The position numbers and the translations under genes were made by a program. Shown here piece by piece: positions 25,701 through 38,000 of a DNA stretch of 64,000 nucleotides; the first letter of the stretch is position 1, and each line of letters begins with the position of its first letter. The DNA comes from Cotesia glomerata. Taxonomy: Eukaryota; Arthropoda; Insecta; Hymenoptera; Braconidae. The stretch lies in contig NC_058164.1 in assembly GCF_020080835.1 (NCBI RefSeq), positions 7,155,666 through 7,219,665 of the forward strand, given 5' to 3'. The notes under the pieces are model-generated. The model had not been told where the DNA came from. It saw only the letters and a list, made by a program, of their open reading frames with translations, and ran no database searches.

Positions 25701-28700
25701 TTCAACAATTTTATTTCTTAGCTGAAGAAATAAAAGTTTTTCTCACAGTAACTTTCTTGTTGAGAAAAATTTTTCTCGATTTGGGAAAAAACAATTTTGG
25801 ATGAAAATTCACAAATTGTCATCTAAATTTTTTTCTAAATTAAAAAAAAAAGAAAGTTACTGTGAGAAAGATTTTGATTTTTTCAGCTAAGAAATCCAAC
25901 TGTTGAAAATTTTTAACAAAATAATTTCTCGTTACAACAACGCCTATTTTTTTCTCTTAGTGTATCTTATAATGATTTTTCACAAAGTTACAATATAAAG
26001 TTAGAATTAAATTATAATATCTCACAGAAAAAAAAATTACTTAAATCAAATAAATAATTTTGAAGAATTTAATCTTCTTGATTTGAGTAGAAAAATTTTT
26101 AAACTAAGAAATTTTTCTTGGTTTAAGTAAATTTTACATCTTGATTCAAGACAATGAAACTTCAAAATTATTTTCTTGATTCAAGAATTTTTCTTTTGAA
26201 TCAAGTTAATTTTTTTTCAGTGCTTAAGTTTGATTAAACTAAATTAGATTAAATGAAATTAGATCGGGTGATCTTAGCGTAGTACTATCAAAATTTTTAA
26301 GGATGATAATTTGAAAATACCACAACAAAATTTTTTACTTTATTCGTTAAACTGTAAGAAAACATTACAACTGATAATCAGAAGTCCTGAGTTCGATTAC
26401 CGGTGGCGGTAAAATTCAAAAAATCCTTGGAATATTTTTATTTTATTTAAAAGCATTTAAAAAAAGTTTTAAACAATTTAAATTAATAAAATCAGACAAA
26501 ATTAAAAAGCTCTTAAAAAACATAGAAAAAATAAAAATCTTAAGATTTAAAATTTGATTGGCTAAAAAAAAATTTTCAAATAAATGAAAATTTACGCAAC
26601 GATCTTAACTTTAATATTATATATTTAAATGAGCTAAATATATTTTAAATGTTAAAAAGAAAATTGTTACTAAATCATAAATTGCTGATAATATTATTGT
26701 TAGTGATTATAAAAAATGATAAATAAATAAATAATTACCAGGAGTATCCGAAGCAGAGTCACTATTTTCAACGATTTTGGGGCTTGTTCCAGCGCTAGCT
26801 CCTTGATTATCTTTGTAATTAGTACAAGTTTTATTAACTGGCGACCGTGACATTCGCGACTGGGGTGACTGTGATGACCTCTTTTGTAAATTAATAGACG
26901 AACTACTTGATCCTTTGTCATCAGTATAATTACTCGGTCTGTGATTATCCAACGGTGATTGCCGGGATATCGATTGATAAATTCCTCGCGGTCTTGAAGC
27001 GAAATGATCTAAATTAAGACCACGTGTGCATCTGCTGTCTACTTTGCCGTATCCGTACCAGCCCAATAATTCGCTCATTGCCTTAGCAGCATAATCCTGT
27101 AGCAAATTCATAATTCATAATAAAAATAAATATTATTCATTATTTACATTTGTACTTGTGTTTAAATTCAGCTGCATATTAATTATTTTTATTTAAAATA
27201 TCGGATCGTTTGCCCCACCTTAATGGAATATATACTGCCGTGATCAGTATACATACGTGGATAATATTTCCGCGGAACGAGAAGCGAGAGCGAGAGGGAT
27301 CCAAATGTGAAACAGATACAGGTATCATCAGGAATATCCCGTATAACGTTCGGATCAATCCATTAGTCGATGACGAGCGGTTTCGATTACAGCGCGTGCA
27401 ACGGGCCATTTTTACTCATCGCATCCTTTCGTATCAGTCGGTTCTATGCGTATACCCCTGTATGTTATTTTTTTATATTATATTTACGTACTTTTTAGTA
27501 TGTTTCGAATAAATCTAATCATGTTTGTTCTCATAGCGCAACTTTTAAAAAAATTTCCCCATTTTCTGAGTCAGTTTCTCGAGCTTAGTTAAAAAATACC
27601 ATTCGTTCAAAAAGTTTATATATGGTAGAAGTACCGTTTTTGGCCAGTTAAAATTTGAATTAATTTATAAAAAAAATTATAATATTATAACCATATTTTT
27701 GTTAAGTTTTAAAAAATTTATATTAAAACAAATTGAATTTGTAATGGTTTATTAATATAAATTAATTTCTATCATTTATTTGAACAATAAATGACCATAA
27801 ATGGTACAGTGTCCACAAATGGTAGTTCTACCCTAATTATTTATATATTTATCTATGAATAACGCGGTTTGTCACGACGATAGCGTTTATAATTTCTAAT
27901 CGATCCTTTTCAAACTCAACATACTTTATCTATAAATATTTAAAACATTGATGTTTAAAACATGAATTTATAAACATTGTTTTATTTTTGACATAATTAA
28001 TTTTAGATTTTTTATTAAAAAATCCAGTTTATTTATTTATTATTGTTATTAAAAATAAATGTAGCTGTTAATTAAATCTACTTCCATTTCAACTGCCGAA
28101 TGGCGCTTTTTTAATGATTAATATGCGCCCATTGTACTCCATTTTTGTCGAATATATTTTCACAATTCTCCAATACCGGTATCGTTTACGTAATTACATA
28201 AATAACATTATGTGTGTTATTTAATAGTAATTAATACCTATCGGAATATCACGAAATTATTTTATTTTAATTAAAAATGATCATTAAAATTAATTATAAA
28301 ATTGTGTACCAGAATATTCATTAAATTCACGGTAATTGCTTATTTATATTAAATGAATAATTTTTAGATTTTTTTTAATAATCACACATATTTTTTTTTA
28401 ATTCATCAAAAATCATAGATTAAAAAAATATATATTTTTTTTTTTTTTTTTTTTTTTAAAAAAAACTATTACCAAATTTTCTTCGATATAAACTTTATAA
28501 TTTTTTGAATAAAAAAATTATCAGTTCAAAAGTTTTAATTTAATATTATTTTATTTGAAGACTTATTAGGATTTCTTCAATGTAATTAAAAAATTTAATT
28601 TTTTTTATAACTTTTTGCCAATGACTCCTACAAATTGCAAATAATCTTTCTATCACTTGTAAAAAATATATAAAAAATTATGCTAATAAGTGTTGATTAA

Positions 28701-31230
28701 AAAAAAACTAAGCTTTTAAAATAATTCTTAGTATCTTTCTAAATTAACAATAATTTTTTTACAAGGCTGAGTAATAGTTTGTAGAAAATTTAAATTACTT
28801 TAGAATAAATAAATGAATAATTATAACTACATATAATATTATATATTATTATACAACAGACATAAAGTGTCATATTACGCATATATGATGCACAGGAAAT
28901 CCGAGATAACCGGCTGTCTATATCATAGTTTGTTATTCGAGATGAATTAGTAAAAAAATAATTATCTTTTAAAATAAATTTCTCATAATGTATGTATAAT
29001 TAAAAAATATTAAATACACTTATGCTTACGTTAATAATATTTTAATTTATCAACTGTCAAAATAAGAGATGCGACAGTATATCGAGTTACGAAGATTTAA
29101 TATCTGTCCCAGTACTTAACTTGTGTTCATTTGTACCTGGTAATTTGTAACTGGGTAATTACAGGCAGATTCATATACGAATAAATTGGAACTTAGGTGG
29201 ATCCTACAAGTATACATATGACCCGGTTGTTTCATTTCATGCAACTTATTTCATGTATGTTTATACTACATATAATACAGATTACAATACAATTGCGGGC
29301 GATGTTATATATAACTATAGTTTCCAAAGGATCATTTGCAAGATCTTGAATTACTGATTTACTCTGAAGGCGGGTTAGGTTACTCGGTATGATACACTTG
29401 ACTTGTACTCGATTAACGTAAATAAATATTTATTTTTATTTTTATTTTTTGCACGCCTCAAAGCGACTGTGATTTACTCTCTCACAATGAAAAATACGGT
29501 GTACGCTTTTTTTAAATCTTTTATATATTATTATTCTTAATGCATTTAAATTTAAATCAATCTTTGGTTTTCTTTTATTGTTTTTGGCGTTCAATAATTA
29601 ATTTTTCTCGTAAAAGTTAAATTGTAATTTTTTTTTCTTAATTATCACATGATTAGTATATCGCATTACTTAAATTGTCCTTAAAGGTCACCTTAAAATA
29701 AACTAAACTTTTATTAAAATCATAATAAAGTTTATAGCCGTAAACTAATTACTGGAAGACATTAAGCAAAAATAAATGTTAGTATGTAGATAAGTAGTAT
29801 GTAGTATTTCCCGCGTTAACGAGCAATCGAACACGCTGCATTGCGGCTGATGGTGTACAGTGGTGATGCCACGAAAGTATACACGAGAAGTCCCATACAC
29901 TGTAATTTCGAAAACTTTTCAAGCACGGAAAGCTTTTTGTACGGATATTTAGCATGCTCAAATTATTTCTTTTTGTTTCAACAAAACTAAGGAAAAACTT
30001 TTTTACTTTTAAATTTCAAATTTAGTTTCGATTAATTTTTTTAATTAAATTTAATACAAGTGCAAATTATATAAATATTGAATATTAAATATTAAATACG
30101 ATATTTAGAGGTTCAAAGGTTAGCGGCTATTCTCGTACGTTAGCAGGCGAGTTTATTTAAAACTTTGCGTCAGCACGTGTTTGGTCTATAAAAAAAAAAA
30201 ATAAAAAAAAAACTGATTTTAAGCACAAAGCTCTGACGTATCAATTATTTTAATTATTAATTTACTTATTGGTTTACAAACATTGAAATTTAGGCGTAAA
30301 AATTTTAATTCGAACTTCTAAATGCGCAAAACTGTTAATTGTTATAATTTTTAAGTCTAAATCTTAAATTCAAATTTTAATAATATTAATGATAATAAGA
30401 AAAATTTTGAAATTAAATTAAATTACAAATTTTTTATATCAATATTTTAACCTGCGATAAATCATTGACATTTTCTCTAATTTTTTTCTATGTATAGGTA
30501 TCGTTTATTTTTCCTATAAATTAACATTAAATCCTTCAATGTAACTTGAGTTACTTAAAAATTAGCTCTCAAAGTTACATTGGACCCCATTGAAACTCTA
30601 ATTATTGAAAAAACTATCGAATAATCGATGCTAATTAACGAGATAATTAAAAGTTGGAGAAAAACGTGTATTATGAGTTGGAAATATGTCATTCGGTACG
30701 AAAAAAATCGAGGCGATATAGACACACGAGTATAAGAAACCAAACACGCTCAGGTGAACATACAAGGTAAAAGGTATATAATGATGAGAGGCAAGCCGTT
30801 GGTGTTGCGTTTCAGCCTATTATGATTCCAAATAAATCAGGCGAAGGAGAAGTGTAACACGAGACTCTGCTTCTCCCTTCTCACATAGGTATACATATAC
30901 ACAGACATAGATATACTACCCCCTACAAACAATATATACATTTAAATTCTCACACATATTTACATATTTTGCATATGCATAGGAAACACTTCTCAGATGC
31001 ATTTCGCGCAAAATATATTTAAACAATAATTTTTTAATTTAAAGTTTTAAACTACTTATTAAATTAATCAATCATAAAAATAAAAATACAATTTTTACCT
31101 TAATTTCATCTTCAGTTGGTTCTTTTTTAATTTTAACCGTCGAATCATTAAAATTATTATTATTTACTTTAGTTTTATTTTTATCGATAGTATTTGCACT
31201 GGAAAATGAAAAAGGTGATTGTTTATTCAT
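19747..31230 (-). CDS. SOBP: Sine oculis-binding protein homologue
   Basis: Four coding exons: 31230-31099, 27096-26739, 22420-22206 and 21138-19747, giving 698 residues. Exon 1 starts with ATG at 31230, with an in-frame TGA two codons upstream. Exon 2 begins DYAAKAMSELLGWYGYGKVD. Exon 3 and the start of exon 4 carry the paired FCS-type zinc fingers: SCSWCGRTGGTWEPV, RFCSEACFAAGRRAAF, RTCDWCRHVRHSV and QFCSDKCLNQYKMNIFC. The C-terminal half is low complexity, with poly-Asn, Ser-rich tracts and a PIPIPIPLPIPIPIPL run. PXDLS-like PQDLS suggests possible CtBP contact (inference). SOBP proteins are nuclear, bind SIX-family factors, and act in sensory organ development. The large introns (about 1.1, 4.3 and 4.0 kb) fit a developmentally regulated gene. 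Confidence 0.94.
21139..22205. other. SOBP intron 3, low complexity
   Basis: AT-rich intron with long homopolymers: a T run near 21918-21942 and an A run near 22134-22157. No exon-like sequence is seen. The frame at 21425-21700 is composition-driven. Confidence 0.6.
23655..24022. repeat. Foldback repeat (CTGAGAGAAAAA family), best copy
   Basis: It begins ctgagagaaaaaatttg and ends aaatttttttctctcag. The inner arms aacaagaaattattttgtta and tagctgaagaaatcaaaatt are mirrored on the right side, and caattttagatagacaactt sits near the centre. Related copies are at 25643, 38221, 40810 and 50070. Confidence 0.7.
25643..25967. repeat. Foldback repeat (CTGAGAGAAAAA family)
   Basis: Same arms and centre as the 23655 copy: agagaaaaaataaaattg at the left, aacgcctatttttttctctt at the right, and gggaaaaaacaattttggat in the middle. 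Confidence 0.6.
26024..26222. repeat. Foldback repeat (TTGATTCAAG family)
   Basis: An AT-rich inverted repeat with cttgatttgagtagaaa, cttgattcaagacaatgaaa and cttgattcaagaatttttct. It ends tttttttcagtg. A related copy lies at about 38440-38820. Confidence 0.5.
27097..31098. other. SOBP intron 1
   Basis: A 4.0-kb intron. It is mostly AT-rich, with a T run near 28436-28457. Less AT-rich islands lie at 27200-27460, 29790-29960 and 30750-30960. No repeat boundary or coding exon is clear in these. They are candidate conserved noncoding elements or alternative first exons (inference). Confidence 0.45.
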
Positions 31231-31639
31231 CACTCAAAGCACTTGCACTTGAAATATTTTGCGCACTGGGCTAGGACTTGTGGTAAATAATAATAATAAA
31301 TTAATTAATTAAAAATAAATAGAAATACACTTTGGATATTTATAAATTAAAAATGGCTTAAAATAAGCGCGCACTTTTTGAATTTAAATCCGAATGACAT
31401 ATGTACATTTTAGTAAATATTTATTTAAAGATTGTTAATAAATAAAGTTGTAAAATTATTAATAAATTCATTATTGTGGGAGGTGGGATGATTTTAAATT
31501 TGTATTTTACTGTTTAGTTGGTTGATTTAAACATCAGGAATCCGGGTAAAAATAACCACGCGTGAGAATTATATGTTAAGTCCTAACTTTATTTTAGATG
31601 TATAATAAGTACAAGTAAATGTATATGCATGTGTATTAT

Positions 31640-31905
31640 AACATTTATAAATTCAAACCCAGGGGAGAGCACGCCACCAAGTGTGTAGTTGTGTATATTA
31701 AGAAACGCGCGATACGATGCCGAGACCGATACGAGATATATGTTTTAACGCGTCGGTGGATTGTGACCGACTATTTGCCGCTGCGTGACCAGGCGTCGCG
31801 CCGCTACTATGAGACCTCTCTACTGCGAAAGCTCACGATTTTTACCGAGTTGAGGGCTTATATTTATTGGGAGTTGAACACGTTAGCTTTCGTAGCCGCT
31901 TCATT
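31640..31905. promoter_or_regulatory. CpG-containing GC-richer island upstream of SOBP
   Basis: About 265 bp with clearly higher GC and many CG dinucleotides (cgcgcgatacgatgccgaga, gcgtcgcgccgctac), some 410-670 bp upstream of the SOBP start codon. This could be the promoter or a noncoding 5' exon. It is directly followed by the Helitron-like copies, so a repeat origin is not excluded. The 101-codon frame here (31619-31924) does not resemble a known protein. Confidence 0.35.
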
Positions 31906-31920
31906 TGATTTTTTAATATA

Positions 31921-32058
31921 CTAGAATTTGAATTTGCGCGCGCAAGCGCGCGCCTGACTATAGCATTTGCATATATTTTCATGCTTATGATATATTCGAC
32001 GAATCACGTTACGAATAGTTTGATGCCACATACATTTCATCTCAATTTTATGTTAGGA
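31921..32058 (-). mobile_element. Mini-Helitron-like element, 138 bp, copy 1
   Basis: Read on the minus strand it starts TCCTAACATAAAATTGAG and ends with hairpin gcgcgcgc-tt-gcgcgcgc, then aaattcaaatt, then CTAG followed by T (TATATT). Those are the expected 5' TC, 3' hairpin and CTAG|T of a Helitron. It directly abuts copy 2 head to tail with no spacer. No coding capacity. Confidence 0.7.
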
Positions 32059-32196
32059 CTAGAATTTGAATTTGCGCGCGCAAGCGCGCGCCTGACTATA
32101 GCATTTGCATATATTTTCATGCTTATGATATATTCGACGAATCACGTTACGAATAGTTTGATGCCACATACATTTCATCTCAATTTTATATTAGAA
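32059..32196 (-). mobile_element. Mini-Helitron-like element, 138 bp, copy 2
   Basis: Same length as copy 1 and differing at only a few positions, mostly near the 5' end (TTCTAATATAAAATTG against TCCTAACATAAAATTG). Minus-strand order is copy 2 then copy 1, joined CTAG|TCC. The base before copy 2 on the minus strand is A, so the pair as a whole occupies an A|T site. Confidence 0.7.
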
Positions 32197-32969
32197 TTTC
32201 TTCTTTCAGTATGGGAAAATATGAAAAAATTCATTAAGAATAAGGTGGAGTACCCATACTTGAATACTTATAAAAATGGAACCAATACTTAAACAGACTT
32301 TTAGAATTGTTGTAATACAATATCCGTACATTTATTATGAGTAATATGCGCATGTAATAATTATTTAATGATACAGTAATTGATTTCTGTAAGTTTTTTA
32401 TAGACTAGTGATCAACATTGTGATTTGTATTAATTACTGCAAATTAAATAAGTTTTATAGCCAAAAATTAGCGTAATTAACAATTATTGAACATTTTGAA
32501 TTGAGTTTTTATGATTTATAATTAAAAATTTGCTTTGTCATTCATAAAAAATGTAATTAAAAAATTAAATACAAATATCTCTCATTTTTAAATGAACATA
32601 TTAAATATTAAAATCGTATTATTTTTAATATTAATCAATAATATGTTATAATTACTTGATAGTTCAATAAAACGTTGAAAATTTTTGCTGTGCCTATTGC
32701 CAAATTTTTTATTAGTTCAACTATTACTCCTTTCATAGTCTATCTTAAAAACGTTGTCAAAATATAAATATTCAATTATCTGCATTATTTTGCGTTTCAA
32801 TTAATTCAAAATTGTTTATATTTTTATGAAAATCACTAATTTGAACTAATAATTACATCTTTATATATTAAAAGTAGGGTCAAATACGTTTTACTTTGAA
32901 ATCTGTTCAACTACTGGATACTTTACCTTAGAACCAACGAAAATAAAAAAAAACTTGAAAAAAAAGCAG

Positions 32970-33625
32970 AAAGGAATACAAGGAAATAATTAAAAAGAGC
33001 AAATAAACGTGGATACAGGAGAGATGTGATGAAATTATCTATGCAAAAGATATGACAAAATGGTGGGAAGGGATCAACAAATTTAGAGGGAAAAAGAGAA
33101 AAACAATTGTAAATGAAATAATGGGAGCAGCATGTAATGTCAGTAAGCTACTGAATGGGGATGAAACCGTGGAATGAAGAGGGTGACAGGGAAGAGTCTT
33201 CAGACTTTAGGCTAGATGAGGAATTCAGCTTTAGAAAAGTGTGAGATGCAATAAGAAAACTAAAAAATAAAAAGGCGCCGGGAGAGGACGGAATAGCTGC
33301 TGAATTTTAAAAAAACAGTGGACCAGCAGTAATTGCTTGGATAAGAGAAATAATAAATAAGATGTGGGAAAAAAAAGCGATTCCAGGAGGTTGGGATACC
33401 GCGATCATAATTCCGATACACAAGGTACACAAGGCGGGAGAGGAAAACAAGACCGAAAATTATAAAGGTATATCCTTGTTGGACTGTGGGTATAAGCTGC
33501 TGGCGACATTGATACGGAAAGGTTAAAAAAAACGGATCGATAAGTAAAAGATATTGAAAGAAAGTCAAGCTGGATTCAGAATAAAAGGGAGAACGAGGGA
33601 CCACATTTTTCCGCTGAATAGACTA
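32970..33625 (+). pseudogene. Broken LINE (non-LTR) reverse transcriptase fragment
   Basis: Plus-strand frames give RT motifs broken by stops: AIRKLKNKKAPGEDGIAAEF, then NSGPAVIAWIREIINKMWEK, IPGGWDTAIIIPIHK, NYKGISLLDCGYKLLATLI and ESQAGFRIKGRTRDHIF. These are the N-terminal RT blocks of non-LTR elements. The fragment stops before the catalytic YADD/FADD block, and at least three in-frame stops are present. It is a dead 5' part of a LINE. The minus-strand frame at 33260-33604 is its shadow. Confidence 0.85.
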
Positions 33626-35069
33626 TAAATAAATTCCGATATATATTTCTTCTTTCGGAATTGTTTGTAATTATTGTCGAAATATGTCATTTTAATTAAA
33701 TGTTTTACTCAAAAAGAGAGCTTATTATTTTTTTAAAAACTTAAATTATTAAAAACGCATTATTACAAAGTTATTTTATTTTATTTTTTTTTTTATAAAG
33801 CGTTAATTATAAATTTTAATTAAAATAAAAAATTACATGCATTTCAATTACATTTAAGTACTTAAATTATATCCCCATTTATAACTATTATTTATTATTA
33901 TGATATTCGTTCATTTTCAATTTCTCTTCTTTAATTAATAATGTTTTATAGATTTCATTCTACAAAAATAATCATTTTTTGATGAAAATATATTTTGTAC
34001 TTTGATTTTTTCTCTTTTGTAATTTTTGCGCATAGACTACACATATACATTTAATTATTAATAAAATTTATAACTAATAGAATTTATGAAAAATAAAAAT
34101 TTACATTAGTTTATCTTTCTGTTATATAATTTAGATTATTATTTAATTACTAACTAAAAATTACTTCTAATTGACACTTTAAACTCTTAGAATTTTTAAA
34201 ATGGAATTTAGTTTAGAATTTTCATACAAATTCCGATAATTCGACTATGTAGGTACTTTATATTTGTTTTAATTATTTTCTAAAATTTTCATTTCATATA
34301 TTTTAGATCGAATAATTTTATACTTTTTCCGAATTGCCAAATAGATCCCTTAACTTTTTACGTCAATTAACTAATAAATATATTTACTAATAGTTTTAAA
34401 AAATTTGAAGTTTCCAAAAACTTCAATAACAATAGATATATGTATATATAGTAGAGATTATTTTTTTTTACCCTGAATATTTGAAATGATTTAAATTTTA
34501 CGGAAAACTTATGTAATAAAAGATTTAAAAAAAGTAGACTTGATTTGAGTAGTTTATACGAAAGTAATGAAAATAAATGCGGCAATTAGTATGGAATTTA
34601 AAATATTGAGCAAACGGTGAAAAATCGCATTAAGTATCCTCGCGTATTATATAGTTGTAGACATTAATCGATCGCAAGGTGCAGCAGGTTCCGTGTGCCG
34701 TAACTTCTTAACATGATAATAAATCCAATCGTTAATTTTCTGAAAAAAATAATATTTTACGATAATTAACAATAAAAATAATAAGAGGCTTTAAAAATAA
34801 TAAGAGGAAAGGAGACAAGAATAATAACTCTAATAAAATACAAAAGTAAGAAAGATTGTTTATTATAAAAGAAATATTAAAAAAGAAAATAAATACGAAC
34901 AACATTGAAGGTTTAAAAAGTAGTAAATTGAGTATAAAAATAAGCAATAGCTTTATAAAATTAGTGTAGAGAACAAAAGTTAAAAATTGTTTTTTAAGAT
35001 TAATAATTGAAATTAATAAATCTATCTAGTTAAAATTAATAATCACAAATAGTTATTATTATATTGCAG

Positions 35070-38000
35070 TTATAACTTTCTTGTATGTCTAAAGTCTTGA
35101 TTTAATAACGGCAGACTTTCAGAGTACGTGCTAGCCGCGGGAGGAAAATAATCACTGTATTGTTTAAACGAGTAACAGTTTTGATAGTTATTGAAGATCG
35201 ATGAGTTATTAGCCGCTGACGAATAATGATAGTCAGAAGACCGAATTATATGGGTAGAGTTATACAAACTAGCATTGCACTTGGCAGTTGCTCGTACTAG
35301 TCCTTTTGAATAACGAAATGACCTACCTTCCGATTGAACGCTGCCGCCACCACTAAGTCTTGATAGAGAACCCAATCCTTTTTTTGCTATTCCTGTTGTT
35401 AAAAATATATTCATTAATTTTTGCAAGTTACTTAAATATATTATCAGTACTTAAGTAGTCGATAAAAAAATTATTAATCCATGGTATCAATTTTTTACAA
35501 TTATTTTGTGTATGTTTTATTAAAACAGTAATTTTTGAGTTATTTAAGTTATATTTTGCGAATATTATATAAATATATAATTTTAATAAATAATAAAAAA
35601 ATTTAACTTAAAAAAAATGAATCAAAATGATAAGTTTTGATTTAATTAAGCTGTATTAGATTTAAAATTACGACACTGAAAAAAACTAACTTAATTTTTA
35701 AGAGCTTAATTGCAAAGATTTATTGCAAAATTTTTATTTTTAATATATTTTTGTACGAAAAATCGCGATAAAAAAAAACGTATTCGCTTTTTTTTTTTGA
35801 CCAAAATTTTGTTATTTTTGCATAAAAATTAATAATTTTGCTAGAGAATCTAGCGATAAGTGTACAGAATATAAAGTTAAAATTTCATAAGGATCGGTTT
35901 CAGAAGTTTTCGAGATTTTTTTAATTACAAACATTATTTTCTGGCAATTGTCTCTGAAATAATAGAACTATATTTCTTTATGATCTTTGTACCCTATTAC
36001 GTTAAATTATTGAGATTGCAAAAATTAAAAAATTAAATATTCCAAAAATGTTGGTTGTCTTCATTTTTATTTTTGACTCTAATCGTTTTTTTTGACACAA
36101 GATAATTTTTGAAGCAAAATACGATAAACTTTTTCTATTTTTAGTATTTTTCACCTGACAATTTTGGATCGATATCCTTAAAATAATAGTTAATCTATCG
36201 ACTACCCATTGAAAACAAACATAATAATTACCATCAAGACAACAATCCGCATTAACAGTTCCATCGTCTATTTTTTCAGGATCTTCTTCTACTTTGTCCT
36301 CTTCCACGCAATTTATGGCAAACATGACAATCGCTCCGATTATTGGAGGGATACCCGCGACCACAAATGTCAGGGTAAATGAATCTAGTTACAAAAACAT
36401 TAACAACAAATATAATTGTTGTATATGTCATTTTATTTGTAAATAAGTTGACAAATAACGTACCTGTATGTTCAATTAATAAACCACCGACTGGCGGACC
36501 GGCAGTCAACGGAATAGAACAAATTCCCAGTAAAAATCCAATGGCCTGGGTCGCGCCACTTTTACCACAAATGTCGAATGCTATTGGTCCTAATAATGAT
36601 ATGAAACATCCATCAAATAATCCAAATAAAAGCGCTATTACCACCAAAGCTGAATAATATGGCGGAGTTAATGGTAAAAGCATCGTGAGTATTCCAATAC
36701 TGATAAATGATATCTGAAAATTCATTTTTAAATTATGTTGTGAAAATTTCCATCAATTTATTATTCATACTTATAATAATTAATTACCTGCTGTAATAAA
36801 ATTCTATTAACTCGTGGCAAATCGGCTATGTAACCAAAAACTAACCGACCGATTCCTGATGTGATTCCAATACACATTACCGGTATCTTTCTGTTGAATT
36901 CTTTCCCAAAACTCTTTATTACAAATGATCCAATGTAAACATATGGTACAAAGTATCTAAACAAATATTAAATTGATGAATTAAAAAAAATGATTATTCA
37001 ACAGTCGATGACTAAATAAAAGTAGATTTTTCGGAGCTTTAAAAAGTTTGGTAAATCATTAAATTAAAAATAGGCATAAAAATTTTTTTGATAATGTTTT
37101 ATTGAATTTAAGTGGACAATTATCAATTTTTGACTTTTTGTTGAATAAAATCTTCCAAAAAGTCAACTTTTTTTTGTGATGCTTGAGATGCAATAAAATT
37201 AGTCAAATTCCATCAAATAAATAGAAAAATAAGAAAATTATTAGTCCAGGAAAAAAAAATATTATGGAAATCAAAGTTTATTTGATGAGATTTTAGACGT
37301 ATTTTGAAAAAATTCAATAAGTAATAGTCTTCAAAAATTAATCAAAAAATAATTGGTAAAAGTGTGATAGTTAGTAATTTTTTTAAATTTTGATCTCATT
37401 TTTAAACTTGGCTTCGAAAAAGAGAAAAAATTTTTGATATTATTGTCTTTACAGACCAAAAAGTAAAAAAATTATTAACTATATAATAACATTTTTAGAT
37501 AATAAAAAAATTTCAATTAACATAAAAACGGCAGGGAAAAAAATTATAAAATTTATACACGAAAGAACTGTTTCAATTCATGGCGCCGATCGACTAAAAA
37601 ATTTTATTTTAATTAAAAAATTTACCCAAATAATGCTAATGGAATAGCACTCGCCCAAACAACATAACGTTTTTTTTTCCAAATTGACAAATTAATTGTA
37701 GCTTTTTTAGATTTATTGACACTTTGGCAATTAGACTTGTCTTTGATGGTAGTCATCTCTTTTACTGTAATACAAATTAAATTCTGTAGTGAGTAGTGGA
37801 ATAATTTTAAATAAAAGAAAAATAAAGTGAATAACGTACTTGCTATTGGCTTGAAAAGAATGGCACACGCCAGTATTATAAGAGTGAGTATTGCCAGGCT
37901 TCTTAAAGCTCCAACCATCCCAAATCGCTCTAGGAAAGCGCTCATTACATACGGCATTATCGATGTGAATACCGAGCTTCCAGCAGTAACTATTCCATTG

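Larger units (their letters stand above)
22421..26738. other. SOBP intron 2 with repeats and less AT-rich islands
   Basis: It contains two copies of one foldback family (23655-24022 and 25643-25967) and one copy of another (26024-26222). Islands of more complex sequence at about 22540-22660 and 25200-25450 could be regulatory. A tRNA-like B-box word (gagttcgatta) sits near 26390. No additional coding exon is convincing. Confidence 0.5.
31231..35069. other. Intergenic region between SOBP and the SLC16 gene
   Basis: It holds the CpG island, the tandem mini-Helitron-like pair (31921-32196), a LINE fragment (about 32970-33625) and then AT-rich DNA with nothing else recognised up to the SLC16 stop codon at 35070. 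Confidence 0.6.

Noticed and set aside
31619..31924. 101-codon frame in the CpG-rich block
   Set aside because: High GC lowers stop frequency, and I recognise no domain. Kept only as a possible regulatory region or UTR.
31981..32292. Frame with a duplicated ~46-residue segment
   Set aside because: The duplication is the 138-bp DNA repeat (138 = 3 x 46), not a protein repeat.
33260..33604. 114-codon minus-strand frame
   Set aside because: The plus strand carries clear reverse-transcriptase motifs; this is their shadow.
36379..36657. 92-codon plus-strand frame over the SLC16 gene
   Set aside because: Antisense of well-supported coding exons.
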